The notes under the pieces are model-generated. The model ran no database searches. It was not told the origin of the DNA and saw nothing but the letters and a program-made list of their open reading frames with translations. From NCBI RefSeq assembly GCF_018905915.1, contig NZ_CP064782.1, positions 1,922,001-1,986,000 of the forward strand: a DNA stretch of 64,000 nucleotides. Direction: 5' to 3'. The translations under genes and the position numbers were made by a program. This document shows positions 9,076-16,609 of this stretch, in pieces (position 1 is the stretch's first letter; each line of letters opens with the position of its first letter). Source of the stretch: Azospira inquinata (lineage in GTDB: Bacteria; Pseudomonadota; Gammaproteobacteria; Burkholderiales; Rhodocyclaceae).

Positions 9076-9906
9076 ATGGCTATTTACGCTGTCGGCGACA
9101 TCCAGGGCTGCTACGACTCCCTGCGCCGCCTGCTGGATCGTTGCCACTTCGATCCGAAAAAGGACCGGTTGTGGCTGGTGGGTGACCTGGTGAACCGGGG
9201 GCCCCGTTCCCTGGAAACCCTCCGTTTCGTTAAATCCCTGGGGGACGCGGCCCTCACCGTGCTGGGCAACCACGACCTGTCCCTCATCATGCTGGCGGAA
9301 GGTTTTGGTAAGCGGGGCAAGGACGACACCTTGGACGAGGTGCTGGCCGCCCCGGATCGGGAAGAGCTGCTCTTCTGGCTGCGCCACCAGCCCCTAATGC
9401 ACCTGGAGGATGGCTATGTCCTGGTCCATGCCGGGCTGCTGCCCCAGTGGTCCGCGGTCCAGGCCCGGGCCCTGGCCCGGGAAGTGGAAACCGCCCTGCA
9501 AGGAGAAAATTTCCGGGATTGTCTGGCCCACCTCTGGGGCAGCGAGCCCAACGCCTGGGACGACGGTCTGACCGGCTGGGAGCGGCTGCGGGTGGTGGTC
9601 AATGCCATGACCCGGATGCGGTTCTGCTCCCCCAAGGGGGTGATGGAGTTCAAGGCCAAGGGCAAGGTGAGCAACGCCCCCAAGGGCTACCTGCCCTGGT
9701 TTGCCGTGCCCGAGCGGCGCAGCCGGGACGTGACCATTGTCTGCGGCCACTGGTCGGCCCTGGGGCTCCATGTGGAACCCAATCTCATGGCCCTGGATTC
9801 GGGCTGCCTATGGGGCGGTTGCCTGACCGCCATGAAGTTGCCCAAGCGCAAGATTTATCAGGTGGATTGCGCTCCCGGGGAAGCGGTGCCCCAGCTCTTC
9901 GACTAG
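9076..9906 (+). CDS. apaH: symmetrical bis(5'-nucleosyl)-tetraphosphatase
   Basis: ApaH hydrolyses diadenosine tetraphosphate to two ADP, limiting this stress alarmone, and can also decap NpnN-capped RNA. The 276-aa protein shows the calcineurin-like metallophosphatase motifs in order: VGDIQGCYDS, GDLVNRGP and VLGNHDLSLI in the first 75 residues, then VLVHAGLLPQW and IVCGHWSALG. GCLWGGCLTAMKL near the end is typical of ApaH. It follows polA by 170 bases and ends 68 bases before a strong bidirectional terminator. Confidence 0.95.
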   Translation: MAIYAVGDIQGCYDSLRRLLDRCHFDPKKDRLWLVGDLVNRGPRSLETLRFVKSLGDAALTVLGNHDLSLIMLAEGFGKRGKDDTLDEVLAAPDREELLFWLRHQPLMHLEDGYVLVHAGLLPQWSAVQARALAREVETALQGENFRDCLAHLWGSEPNAWDDGLTGWERLRVVVNAMTRMRFCSPKGVMEFKAKGKVSNAPKGYLPWFAVPERRSRDVTIVCGHWSALGLHVEPNLMALDSGCLWGGCLTAMKLPKRKIYQVDCAPGEAVPQLFD

Positions 9907-9973
9907 GCCGGGAGCCAGCGAGACGGGTTGCTCTGTCTCCGTCGCCATGGCCCGTTTAGGCAACCAGCCCCAT

Positions 9974-10000
9974 AAAAAAGCCCCCTGTTTGGGGGCTTTT
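9974..10000. terminator. bidirectional intrinsic terminator between apaH and olsA
   Basis: The hairpin AAAAGCCCCC-tgttt-GGGGGCTTTT has a U-tract on both strands. It sits between the converging ends of apaH (9906) and the acyltransferase (10020), so it can serve both. Confidence 0.9.
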
Positions 10001-10019
10001 CGTGGTTACTGCTAGGGCT

Positions 10020-10841
10020 TCAGGCCAGGGCGGGCCGGGCTGGGAGTCCGGTTTCCTGGCCCGGATCGTTGGCGGCCCTTTCCCCCGGTAAATCCAGACC
10101 GGCGGCAATGGCGGCCCGGGCGGCGGCGGCCAGTTCCCGCCGGTGATGGCCCTGATCCGTGGCCAGGGCGGGGGCAGGATGGAGGCTGACCCGGATGTCC
10201 CCCCGGGCGGCCAGAATGGCCAGCAGGCTTTGCCACATAGTGGTGTCCCCCGCATAGGCCGGGGCGGTCTGGGGCAGGCCCGCCGCCGTGCGGTAGGTCA
10301 GGGCCAGGGGCGTAATGGGGCGGCCCGCGTCTATGGCCGGTTGCAGCAGGGCGGCGTGGAAGGGCAGGAGCTGGCGGCCGTCCGTAGTGGTGCCTTCCGG
10401 AAACAGGGCGACCCGTTGCCCGGCTTGGAACAGGGCGGCGATCTGCCCATTCACCACCTTGGCGTGGCTGCGGCTGCCCCGCTCCAGAAAAACCGTGTCC
10501 GTGTGGGCGCAGAGCCAGCCGATCAGGGGCCATTGGCGCACCTCCGCCTTAGCGATGAAGGCGCTGGGCTGAACCGCGTTGATGAGGTAAATGTCCAGCC
10601 AGGACACGTGATTGGCCACAATCAGGGAGGCGGCGGGGAGGGGGGCTTGCGGGGTTTCCAGGCGGATGCCCAGAATGGCCAGCAGGCGGCGGGACCAGCG
10701 CTTTTTCAGGGCCAGGCGCCAGGCCAGGGGCAGCCAGGGATAGACCAGGGCCACGGTGGCCGTGCCCTGGGCTAGATGGAGCCCCAAAAGCGCCAGACGC
10801 AGCCAGCCTCCCAGTCCGATGGTAGGGGTGGAAGCCGCCAT
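10020..10841 (-). CDS. olsA: 1-acyl-sn-glycerol-3-phosphate acyltransferase family, probable OlsA
   Basis: PlsC-family O-acyltransferase, 273 aa. The catalytic NHVSWLD (HX4D) is near residue 77 and the phosphate-binding FPEGTTTDG near residue 149; a membrane segment lies near residues 12-40. The upstream neighbour, 4 bases away, is an OlsB-type N-acyltransferase. In ornithine-lipid synthesis OlsB makes lyso-ornithine lipid and OlsA adds the second acyl chain, so the pair is read as olsB-olsA. From sequence alone it could also be a general lysophosphatidate acyltransferase; the OlsA role is inferred from the neighbour. Confidence 0.8.
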   Translation of the reverse strand: MAASTPTIGLGGWLRLALLGLHLAQGTATVALVYPWLPLAWRLALKKRWSRRLLAILGIRLETPQAPLPAASLIVANHVSWLDIYLINAVQPSAFIAKAEVRQWPLIGWLCAHTDTVFLERGSRSHAKVVNGQIAALFQAGQRVALFPEGTTTDGRQLLPFHAALLQPAIDAGRPITPLALTYRTAAGLPQTAPAYAGDTTMWQSLLAILAARGDIRVSLHPAPALATDQGHHRRELAAAARAAIAAGLDLPGERAANDPGQETGLPARPALA

Positions 10842-10845
10842 GGAT

Positions 10846-11613
10846 TTAGCCCTGACGCCCCAGGAAGTGCTTGGCGTAGCGCTGGTCGATGCGGGACATG
10901 GGCATGAGCACGGGCAGGTCGGCGGTGTTGAAATCCGGATCCCAGGCCGGTTCGCCGCAGATCCAGGCCCCGGCCCGGAGGTAGCCCTTGATCAGGGGCG
11001 GGGTTTCCGCCGGACCGTCCTGGTCCAGGGCCGCCAGGGGCAGGGGGCAGCGGGGGAAGACCCGGTATTCCAGGGGGCTCATGTGGGTTTGCAGGCGATG
11101 GTAGAGGGAGGCGGCGCCATGGCCCCCATCCGCCATGCTTACGGAAGCGCAGCCCACCAGGTATTCATAGCCATTTTCTAGCATGTAGCGGGCCAGTCCG
11201 GCCCACAGCAGGGTAATGGTGGCACCGCTGCGGTAATCCGGATGAACGCAGGAGCGGCCGATTTCCACCAGCTGGGGACGCAGATGCTGGAGCCGGGTCA
11301 GGTCGAACTCGTTTTCTGTGTAGTAGCTGCCGATGCGCCGGGCGTTGGCGGGGGACAGAATGCGATAGGTGCCGATCACCTCCCCGGTGTTTTCGTCCCG
11401 GCACACCAAGTGATCGCAGTAGGCGTCGTAGATGTCCTGATCCACGCCGGGAATCCGGGTGGGCAGCTTGGCCCCCATTTCCTGGCCGAAAACCCGGTAG
11501 CGCAGGCGTTGGGCATCCAGGATTTCCCGCTCGCTTTCGGCGATGCTGACGGAGAGGTTGCGGGCGACGGTCTTGGCCGTCTGTTGCTGAAGCGAGGCTT
11601 GTTGATCGCGCAT
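10846..11613 (-). CDS. olsB: L-ornithine N-alpha-acyltransferase-like protein (OlsB/hemolysin-type GNAT)
   Basis: An acyltransferase of the GNAT-related OlsB/putative hemolysin family (255 aa). Diagnostic stretches are AQRLRYRVFGQEMGA, GTYRILSP, EIGRSCVHPDYRSG and LVGCASVSMADGG. OlsB moves a 3-hydroxyacyl chain from ACP to ornithine, the first step of ornithine-lipid synthesis. I chose the ATG at 11613 (MRDQQASL) because AGGGA lies 8 bases upstream; the alternative at 11637 has no ribosome binding site. It lies 4 bases before the second acyltransferase, forming a two-gene operon. Confidence 0.85.
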   Translation of the reverse strand: MRDQQASLQQQTAKTVARNLSVSIAESEREILDAQRLRYRVFGQEMGAKLPTRIPGVDQDIYDAYCDHLVCRDENTGEVIGTYRILSPANARRIGSYYTENEFDLTRLQHLRPQLVEIGRSCVHPDYRSGATITLLWAGLARYMLENGYEYLVGCASVSMADGGHGAASLYHRLQTHMSPLEYRVFPRCPLPLAALDQDGPAETPPLIKGYLRAGAWICGEPAWDPDFNTADLPVLMPMSRIDQRYAKHFLGRQG

Positions 11614-11765
11614 ATCTTTTATCCCTGTCGTTATCATGGGGACAAAAGATAGGCAGCAGCGGTTACGGCCAGGTTGCCGCCGAGTTAAGTTTCCGTGACG
11701 GGCCGGGGGCGAAAATGGAGCCCCGAACCAGGACGGCCGCCGGAGCGGGCCGTCCCGAAAAAGGC

Positions 11766-12233
11766 CTAGTGGGTGACCCGGCTGGTGCCGTTGCCGGAGA
11801 GAATGCGCACCTTTTCCCCGGGGGCGAAGGCTTCCCCCGTGGCTTCCTGAACGATGGCCGTGTATTGGCCGTTATCCAGGCGCACGGTGATTTCCAGGCC
11901 AGCCTTGCCCGTGGTCTTGTTTTCCAGGGCGGAGCCTGCCAGGCCGCCAGCCACGGCGCCCAGAATGGCGGCCACGGTGGAACCCTTGCCTTCACCCACG
12001 TTGCTGCCGGCCACGCCGCCGATGGCGGCCCCCGCCACGGTGCCTACCCCGCTCCGGGTGCCTTCAATGGTGACCTGACGCACGGATTCCACCACCCCCA
12101 TGCGTACGGTCATTTCCTGCTGGGCCTGATCCCGGGAATAGACGTCACCGGATTGGGAGGTGGCGCAACCGGCCAGGGTCAGGGCGGCCATCAGGGCCAG
12201 TACGAGGGAGGGACGACGGGAAAGGGTGTTCAT
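11766..12233 (-). CDS. glycine-zipper outer-membrane lipoprotein, SlyB-like
   Basis: A 155-aa lipoprotein. The signal peptide ends in the lipobox LAGC (Cys near residue 23). The core has two hydrophobic glycine-zipper stretches, GVGTVAGAAIGGVAGSNVG and STVAAILGAVAGGLAGSAL, joined by the short VGEGKG turn, as in the SlyB/Pcp/17-kDa antigen family. A soluble C-terminal part (LEITVRLDNGQYTAIVQ ... GEKVRIL) follows. Such proteins sit in the outer membrane and help stabilise it. It follows the PfkB kinase by 24 bases; a GC-rich inverted repeat at about 11733-11757 downstream lacks a U-tract. Confidence 0.88.
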   Translation of the reverse strand: MNTLSRRPSLVLALMAALTLAGCATSQSGDVYSRDQAQQEMTVRMGVVESVRQVTIEGTRSGVGTVAGAAIGGVAGSNVGEGKGSTVAAILGAVAGGLAGSALENKTTGKAGLEITVRLDNGQYTAIVQEATGEAFAPGEKVRILSGNGTSRVTH

Positions 12234-12257
12234 GGGTTTCTCCTTGGGACGGATTTT

Positions 12258-13193
12258 TTACCAGAGGCGGCTGCCGAATTCCTGACAATAGCGCTGGGCC
12301 AGGGAATCCCGGGTGAAATGGTGGTTCTGGGGCCCGGCGCAGGCGATTTTCAGGGCACCCAGCAGGGAGGCCAGCCGGCCGGTCTGATCCCAGTCCATGC
12401 CCTGTTCAATGCCGTACAGCAGACCGGCCCGGTAGGCGTCGCCGCAACCCGTGGGGTCCAGCAGGGCTTCCGCCTTGGCGCTGGGAATGACCAGCCTTTG
12501 CCCGCCGTGGTAAATGTGGGAGCCGTCTCCCCCCAGGGTGACGATCAAGGCGTCCACCCGGGTGGCTAGCTGGTCCAGGGACAGGCCGGTGCGTTCGCAG
12601 AGCAGCTTGGCCTCGTAATCGTTGAAGGTGGCGTAGGTGGCCTGATCCAGGAAGGTCAGCAACTCTTCTCCGGAGAACATGGGCATGCCCTGACCCGGAT
12701 CGAAGATGAAGGGAATGCCGCATTCGGCGAATTGCTGGGCGTGGCCGATCATGCCGTCCCGGCCGTCCGGCGCCACAATGCCCAGGCGCACCCCATCTTC
12801 CGCCGTGACCTTGAGCAGGTGGGAATAGGTCATGGCCCCTGGGTGGAAGGCGGTGATCTGGTTGTCGTCCAGGTCCGTGGTGATGAAGGCCTGGGCGGTG
12901 AAGCTGTCGTCCAGGCGGCGCACATGGCGGCGATTCAGGCCCAGCTCGTCCAGCCGTTGCAGATAGGCATCCCCATCCTGGCCCACGGTGGCCATGATCA
13001 GGGGCTCACCCCCGAGCAGCTTGAGGCTGTAGGCGATGTTGCCGGCGCAGCCGCCGAATTCCCGGCGCAGTTCGGGCACCAGGAAGGAGACGTTAAGGAT
13101 GTGGATCTGTTCCGGCAGAATGTGGTTCTTGAAACGGTCCGGAAAGACCATGATGTTGTCGTAGGCGACGGAGCCGCAGATCAGGGCGCTCAT
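12258..13193 (-). CDS. PfkB-family carbohydrate/nucleoside kinase (adenosine kinase-like)
   Basis: A ribokinase-fold kinase of 311 aa. The N-terminal signature FGGCAGNIAYSLKLLGG and the C-terminal catalytic signature DPTGCGDAYRAGLLYG are both present; the catalytic Asp sits in GCGD, where most PfkB proteins have GAGD. The overall form resembles bacterial proteins annotated as adenosine kinases, but the substrate cannot be assigned. A TATAAT box at 13225-13230 could be its own promoter. It lies 80 bases downstream of the terminator that ends the structured RNA region and 24 bases upstream of the lipoprotein gene. Confidence 0.88.
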   Translation of the reverse strand: MSALICGSVAYDNIMVFPDRFKNHILPEQIHILNVSFLVPELRREFGGCAGNIAYSLKLLGGEPLIMATVGQDGDAYLQRLDELGLNRRHVRRLDDSFTAQAFITTDLDDNQITAFHPGAMTYSHLLKVTAEDGVRLGIVAPDGRDGMIGHAQQFAECGIPFIFDPGQGMPMFSGEELLTFLDQATYATFNDYEAKLLCERTGLSLDQLATRVDALIVTLGGDGSHIYHGGQRLVIPSAKAEALLDPTGCGDAYRAGLLYGIEQGMDWDQTGRLASLLGALKIACAGPQNHHFTRDSLAQRYCQEFGSRLW

Positions 13194-13224
13194 GGGAGAA
13201 AAGGGGAAGGGATGAAAGCTGGAG

Positions 13225-13230
13225 ATTATA
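13225..13230 (-). promoter_or_regulatory. possible -10 box for the PfkB kinase gene
   Basis: A perfect TATAAT on the minus strand, preceded by GG, stands 32 bases before the kinase ATG. No convincing -35 is found 17 bases upstream (GC-rich). If used, the kinase is transcribed independently of the structured RNA upstream. Confidence 0.4.
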
Positions 13231-13272
13231 CCTGCCCCGGCTTCTTGGGCGGTGTTGGCGGGGGATGGGGAT

Positions 13273-13299
13273 AAAAAACGAGGGGCCGATTGGCCCCTC
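13273..13299 (-). terminator. intrinsic terminator ending a minus-strand transcript
   Basis: The stem GAGGGGCC with loop AATC and partner GGCCCCTC is followed on the minus strand by GTTTTTTATCC, a textbook U-tract. On the plus strand the same hairpin has no U-run. The only sequence upstream of it on the minus strand is the non-coding stretch 13300-13640, so it appears to end that transcript rather than a protein gene. Confidence 0.88.
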
Positions 13300-13634
13300 C
13301 AAATCGATCAAGGAATGGGAAGCTCCTCAACTCACCCGCTCGCTTGTTTCCTGCTTGCCAAGAAAAGGCTGCCGTCCGTCAGAAGTGGGATGCTCCGCCC
13401 GGACTTGAAGTGGGCGGCTCTGACGGGTGTCGAAGGGGAAGAAAGGCCTTCGACGGGAAAGGGTGACGGCGACCGGAGGGCGCCTAGCGCCAAGATGCTC
13501 CGGGAACGGCCAGGGAGAAGGTGCCCTAAGGGCCTGGTCCTGATGGCCGTCATTGCTGGAAGAGGGGAAGGGTTTAAAAGTAGAACCGGAAAGCTTCCGA
13601 TCCCTGCCGGTTTGGGCTTCCCCTCAAAAATCAT
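13273..13634 (-). ncRNA. candidate structured non-coding RNA, about 360 nt, unassigned
   Basis: This gene-free stretch forms a complete minus-strand transcription unit: promoter at 13642-13670, predicted start near 13634 and terminator at 13273-13299. Five perfect outer stems follow each other. Their paired arms (plus-strand positions) are 13562-13570/13617-13625, 13506-13512/13544-13550, 13473-13478/13498-13503, 13429-13436/13447-13454 and 13376-13383/13419-13426. Several enclose inner stems, such as 13395-13400/13412-13417 and 13479-13483/13487-13491. Three loops are C/U-rich on the minus strand (ACCUUCUCCC, CCUUUCUUCCC, ACUUCAAGUCC), which could pair with ribosome binding sites. I find no tmRNA tag or tRNA-like ends and no RNase P core signature. 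A 100-codon frame within it (ATG at 13634) has no ribosome binding site and looks non-coding. It could instead be a long regulatory leader of the PfkB gene. Confidence 0.6.
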
Positions 13635-13641
13635 TGTTATC

Positions 13642-13670
13642 AATATAATTTATATAAATATATAATGCAA
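13642..13670 (-). promoter_or_regulatory. sigma-70-type promoter for the structured RNA
   Basis: On the minus strand TTGCAT (13670-13665) and TATATT (13647-13642) are separated by exactly 17 bases, inside a 50-base A/T-only-like tract that stands out sharply from the GC-rich surroundings. The predicted start is near 13634. The same tract (TATAAT at 13641-13646 and near 13659 on the plus strand) could also drive the divergent marR gene. Confidence 0.65.
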
Positions 13671-13752
13671 GCTTTACCTTTTCCGCCCCTGGGCGCCGGG
13701 GGACTTGCCCGCCAGCGGGCCGGCCCCGGGCGACGGAGCGGAAGCTGCGCCC

Positions 13753-14253
13753 ATGGCGTTTGTGGAGTTTGGTTTGACAGAAGAAGACAAGCAGCAACTA
13801 CCCCTTCAGGTATTGAAGAAATTTCGCCTCATCTTTGGCTCGGTGCGTCAGCATTTCCGCCAGGTGGAGCATTCCTGCGGGGTGTCCGGCTCCCAGCTGT
13901 GGCTGTTGCAGGAAGTGGTCCATACCCCGGGGGTGGGCATTTCCGAATTGGCGGAGCGCCTTTCCATTCACCAGTCCACCTGCAGTCAGCTGGTGGAAAA
14001 GCTGGTGGCCCGGGGCTTTGTGCGCAAGGAGCGCAGCCAGGCGGACCTGCGTCGGGTGGGGCTGGTGCCCGGCCCGGCGGCAGAAGCCACCCTGGCCCAG
14101 GTGCCCGGCCCGGTGGAAGGCATTTTGCCGGAAGCCCTGCTGGCCTTGCCGGACGCCACCTTGAACCGGCTCGACGCCTCCCTTTCCGAGGTCATCGGCC
14201 AGCTACGGATGCGGGACGACAAGTTTGCGGATAAACCTTTGGCGGATTTGTGA
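13753..14253 (+). CDS. MarR-family transcriptional regulator
   Basis: A winged-helix regulator of 166 aa. The central part reads as a MarR DNA-binding domain: SQLWLLQEVVHTPGVGISEL, then LAERLSIHQSTCSQLVEKL (recognition helix) and GFVRKERSQADLRRVGL (wing). I chose the ATG at 13753 with GGAAG 8 bases upstream; the longer frame adds a Pro/Gly/Ala-rich stretch. It is followed 2 bases later by an OmpA-like lipoprotein, which may be its target or simply a cotranscribed partner. The AT-rich region upstream is a likely operator/promoter shared with the divergent structured RNA. Confidence 0.85.
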   Translation: MAFVEFGLTEEDKQQLPLQVLKKFRLIFGSVRQHFRQVEHSCGVSGSQLWLLQEVVHTPGVGISELAERLSIHQSTCSQLVEKLVARGFVRKERSQADLRRVGLVPGPAAEATLAQVPGPVEGILPEALLALPDATLNRLDASLSEVIGQLRMRDDKFADKPLADL

Positions 14254-14255
14254 CC

Positions 14256-14807
14256 ATGACTATCAATCTCAGCCGGTCCTGCCGGTGTTTTGCCCTGGCG
14301 GCCTTAAGCGGGCTGCTGCTCCTCACCGGGGGCTGTGCCACCCTGGGTAGTGCTCCCGCCGGGGAGGATCAGGCCCAGGCGGATGACGACGGAACTGATG
14401 CCGGTGTATTGCCCACCAAGGCGTCCCCCAAGCGCGCCCGCATTACCAAGGGGGGGGTGGCAACAGCGGCGGTGGACCCTAGCCGGAGTATCTTTTTCGC
14501 CAGCGATTCCTCCCGGGTGCCCAATAGCGCAGCGCCCCTGCTGGACGAGGTGGCGGACCAGTTGAAGGGGGATCGGCACAAGAATGTGCTCCTGGTGGCC
14601 CATACGGATGACCAGGGCAGCCCGGAATTCTGTGTGGCCCTGGCTGAGCGCCGGGCCAGCGCCGTGGCCTCCGAATTGGTGAAGCGGGGAGTGCGCTCCG
14701 CCCAAATTCAAAAAATGCCCGTGGGCAGTGAGGGGGCCTCCCCCACCTGCCGCAACGAAACCTGCCTCCAGCAGGAGCGTCGGGTGGAAGTGCGCCTCAT
14801 CGAATAG
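14256..14807 (+). CDS. OmpA-like domain lipoprotein
   Basis: A 183-aa lipoprotein with a lipobox (LLTGGC) near residue 28, a low-complexity linker, then a C-terminal OmpA-like peptidoglycan-binding domain. That domain has SIFFASDSSRVPNSAAPLLD, LLVAHTDDQGSPEFCVALAE and RRASAVASELVKRG. It probably anchors the outer membrane to peptidoglycan, like Pal. I chose the ATG at 14256, 9 bases after GGCGGA; a GTG at 14250 overlapping marR is possible but too close to that site. Several Cys residues (PTCRNETCLQQ) near the C-terminus could form a disulfide. Confidence 0.85.
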   Translation: MTINLSRSCRCFALAALSGLLLLTGGCATLGSAPAGEDQAQADDDGTDAGVLPTKASPKRARITKGGVATAAVDPSRSIFFASDSSRVPNSAAPLLDEVADQLKGDRHKNVLLVAHTDDQGSPEFCVALAERRASAVASELVKRGVRSAQIQKMPVGSEGASPTCRNETCLQQERRVEVRLIE

Positions 14808-14903
14808 GGGCGTCCCGCCTGCCCGTTGGTCCCTCTTCGGCTATCTGATCCGCCCAGGGTGACGCTGTCGTCGCCCCTTTCCGCTTTTTAGGACGGCCCC
14901 GTG

Positions 14904-16148
14904 TCAGTCCGGGGCCATGACGATGGCGGAGGCAGCCTGCTGGCGCCGCTCGTGGCTTTTGACGGCGCGCACCAGGGCTCCCGCGAAGGCGTCGTGAATC
15001 CGCTCCCAGTCGTGATCCAGAATGCTTTCCCGGGCATTGGCCCGCAAGCGCAGAAGGGTCTCTGGGGCGGCGGCCTGGGTGGCCGCCTGGCAAAAGGCGG
15101 GTAAATCCCCCGGGGGGGCGAGCAGGCCGTTTTCCCCGGGGCGCACCAGTTCGGCGGCCGCCGCATAGTCGTAGGCCACCACCGCCAGGCCGCTGGCCAG
15201 GGCTTCCAGGGTCACATTGCCGAAAGTTTCCGTAACGCTGGGGAAAAGGAACAAATCCCCGGAGGCGTAGTGGGCGGCCAGGTCTTCTCCCCGCCGCATC
15301 CCGGCAAAAACGTGTTCTCCGTGGCGATTCTGCAAGGGCTGGCGGGCCGGTCCGTCCCCCACGAACACCAGCTTGGCCTCGGGCCGGACGGTCCGGATGG
15401 CGGCAAAGGCTTCCAGTACCTGGGGCAGGTTTTTTTCCGGGGCCATGCGCCCCACGGAGAGCACCACCAGATCCTCCGGTCCCGCGCCCCAGCTGGAGCG
15501 CAAGGCTTCCGAGCGCCGTTCCGGGGAGAACAAGCGGGTGTCCACTCCCCGGGCCACTACCTGAAGATTGGCGTAGCCGTCCACCTCCAATTCCCGGGCC
15601 AGCTGGTGGGTGGGGACGAAGGTGGCTTCCGTGTGATTGTGAAAGCGCCGCAGGTAGGCGGCGATGGGCCGTTGCAGCCAGCCGATGCCGTAATGGCGGC
15701 TGTAGGCGTGAAAATTGGTGTGGAAGTCGGAGGTGACGGGCAGCTTTAGCTTGTGGGCGGCGGCGATGGCTGAATTGCCCAGGGGGCCTTCCGTCACCAC
15801 GTGGACCAGGTCGGGCCGTTGCAGGGCCCAGAGCCGGTTCAACGCCCGCTTGGCGGGCATGCCCAGCTTCAATCCGGCATAGCGGGGAATGGGGACGCCG
15901 GTGGCGAGGAATTCTTCCAGACCCCCGTCCTGCTGGGGCCGGTCCTCCGGGGTCTGGCGGGGGCGCACCAGTTGGACCTGATGGCCCCGGCGGATGAGGC
16001 CCTCCACCATGCGGCCTAAAGTCATGGCCACCCCATTCACTTCCGGCGGATAGGTTTCGGTGACTACAGCTACCCGCAGCTGGCGCTGGGCGGGCGCGTA
16101 GTCCTGGATACAGAGGGGGAGGAGGTCGCTATCGCTCATGCCAGCCAT
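14904..16148 (-). CDS. glycosyltransferase family 4 protein (alpha-mannosyltransferase-like)
   Basis: A 414-aa GT-B glycosyltransferase. The N-terminal domain starts RVAVVTETYPPEVNGVAMTL with VEGLIRRGHQVQLVRPR, and the donor-binding C-terminal domain has LSVGRMAPEKNLPQVLEAF, FVGDGP and SVTETFGNVTLEALASGLAV. This form resembles GDP-mannose-dependent alpha-mannosyltransferases acting on lipid acceptors (MgtA/PimB-like), but donor and acceptor are not proven. ATG codons occur at 16148 and 16139. It lies 53 bases downstream of dgkA on the same strand, consistent with a lipid- or glycolipid-related operon. Confidence 0.85.
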   Translation of the reverse strand: MAGMSDSDLLPLCIQDYAPAQRQLRVAVVTETYPPEVNGVAMTLGRMVEGLIRRGHQVQLVRPRQTPEDRPQQDGGLEEFLATGVPIPRYAGLKLGMPAKRALNRLWALQRPDLVHVVTEGPLGNSAIAAAHKLKLPVTSDFHTNFHAYSRHYGIGWLQRPIAAYLRRFHNHTEATFVPTHQLARELEVDGYANLQVVARGVDTRLFSPERRSEALRSSWGAGPEDLVVLSVGRMAPEKNLPQVLEAFAAIRTVRPEAKLVFVGDGPARQPLQNRHGEHVFAGMRRGEDLAAHYASGDLFLFPSVTETFGNVTLEALASGLAVVAYDYAAAAELVRPGENGLLAPPGDLPAFCQAATQAAAPETLLRLRANARESILDHDWERIHDAFAGALVRAVKSHERRQQAASAIVMAPD

Positions 16149-16201
16149 GCTGGCGGGGGCCGATTGCGGCCCGGTGACGGTTCTATGAAACTTGGGTGAC
16201 G

Positions 16202-16597
16202 TCAGCCCAGGAGCACCAGGGCCCAGACCAGGATGACGTTGGTCAGGGCCGTGAAGACGGCGGCGCTGCCGATGTCCTTGGCCCGCTTGGCCAGCCGGTG
16301 GTTTTCCAGGGAAATGCGATCCACCGCCGCTTCAATGGCCGAATTGACCAGCTCCACGATCAGCACCAGGAACAGGCTGCTCACCATGAGGGCCTTGCCT
16401 ACCGGGGCCGCCGGGCTGAAAAGGGCGGTGGGGATGAGTACTAGGGCGAGCCAGACTTCCTGGCGGAAGGCGTCTTCGTGGCGGTAGGCGGCCCGCAGGC
16501 CGTCCAGGGAATAATGGGTGGCGTTCCACAGGCGTTCCAGACCGGTTTTGCCCTTGAAGGGGCTTTCCTGGGGAGTTTTGTCGTCGGCTGGGGTCAT
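16202..16597 (-). CDS. dgkA: diacylglycerol kinase
   Basis: A small integral membrane kinase (131 aa) that phosphorylates diacylglycerol to phosphatidic acid. The sequence shows an amphipathic N-terminus (GLERLWNATHYSLDGLRAAY), EDAFRQEVWLAL, the conserved active-site stretch IVELVNSAIEAAVDRIS, and three membrane helices. ATG 16597 was chosen; the frame can be extended to a TTG at 16609, and neither has a clear ribosome binding site. Unusually, a hairpin plus U-tract ends only about 12 bases before the start. Confidence 0.93.
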   Translation of the reverse strand: MTPADDKTPQESPFKGKTGLERLWNATHYSLDGLRAAYRHEDAFRQEVWLALVLIPTALFSPAAPVGKALMVSSLFLVLIVELVNSAIEAAVDRISLENHRLAKRAKDIGSAAVFTALTNVILVWALVLLG

Positions 16598-16609
16598 GGG
16601 CGGGGGCAA

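Noticed and set aside
9011..9193. Short open frames overlapping the start of apaH
   Set aside because: They overlap the conserved VGDIQGCYD region of apaH in other frames and have no independent support.
11730..11760. Inverted repeat after the SlyB-like gene as an intrinsic terminator
   Set aside because: The GGACGGCC/GGCCGTCC stem is strong, but on the minus strand it is followed by TGGTTCGGGG, which is not a U-tract.
13332..13634. A roughly 100-codon frame on the minus strand inside the structured RNA region
   Set aside because: It has no ribosome binding site, low-complexity Pro/Ser/Leu-rich composition and lies across strong hairpins, so an RNA gene explains the region better.
13273..13634. 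tmRNA or RNase P RNA as the identity of the structured region
   Set aside because: No tRNA-like ends or proteolysis-tag frame for tmRNA, and no GAGGAAAGTCCGGGC-type or ACAGAACCCGG-type core for RNase P on either strand.
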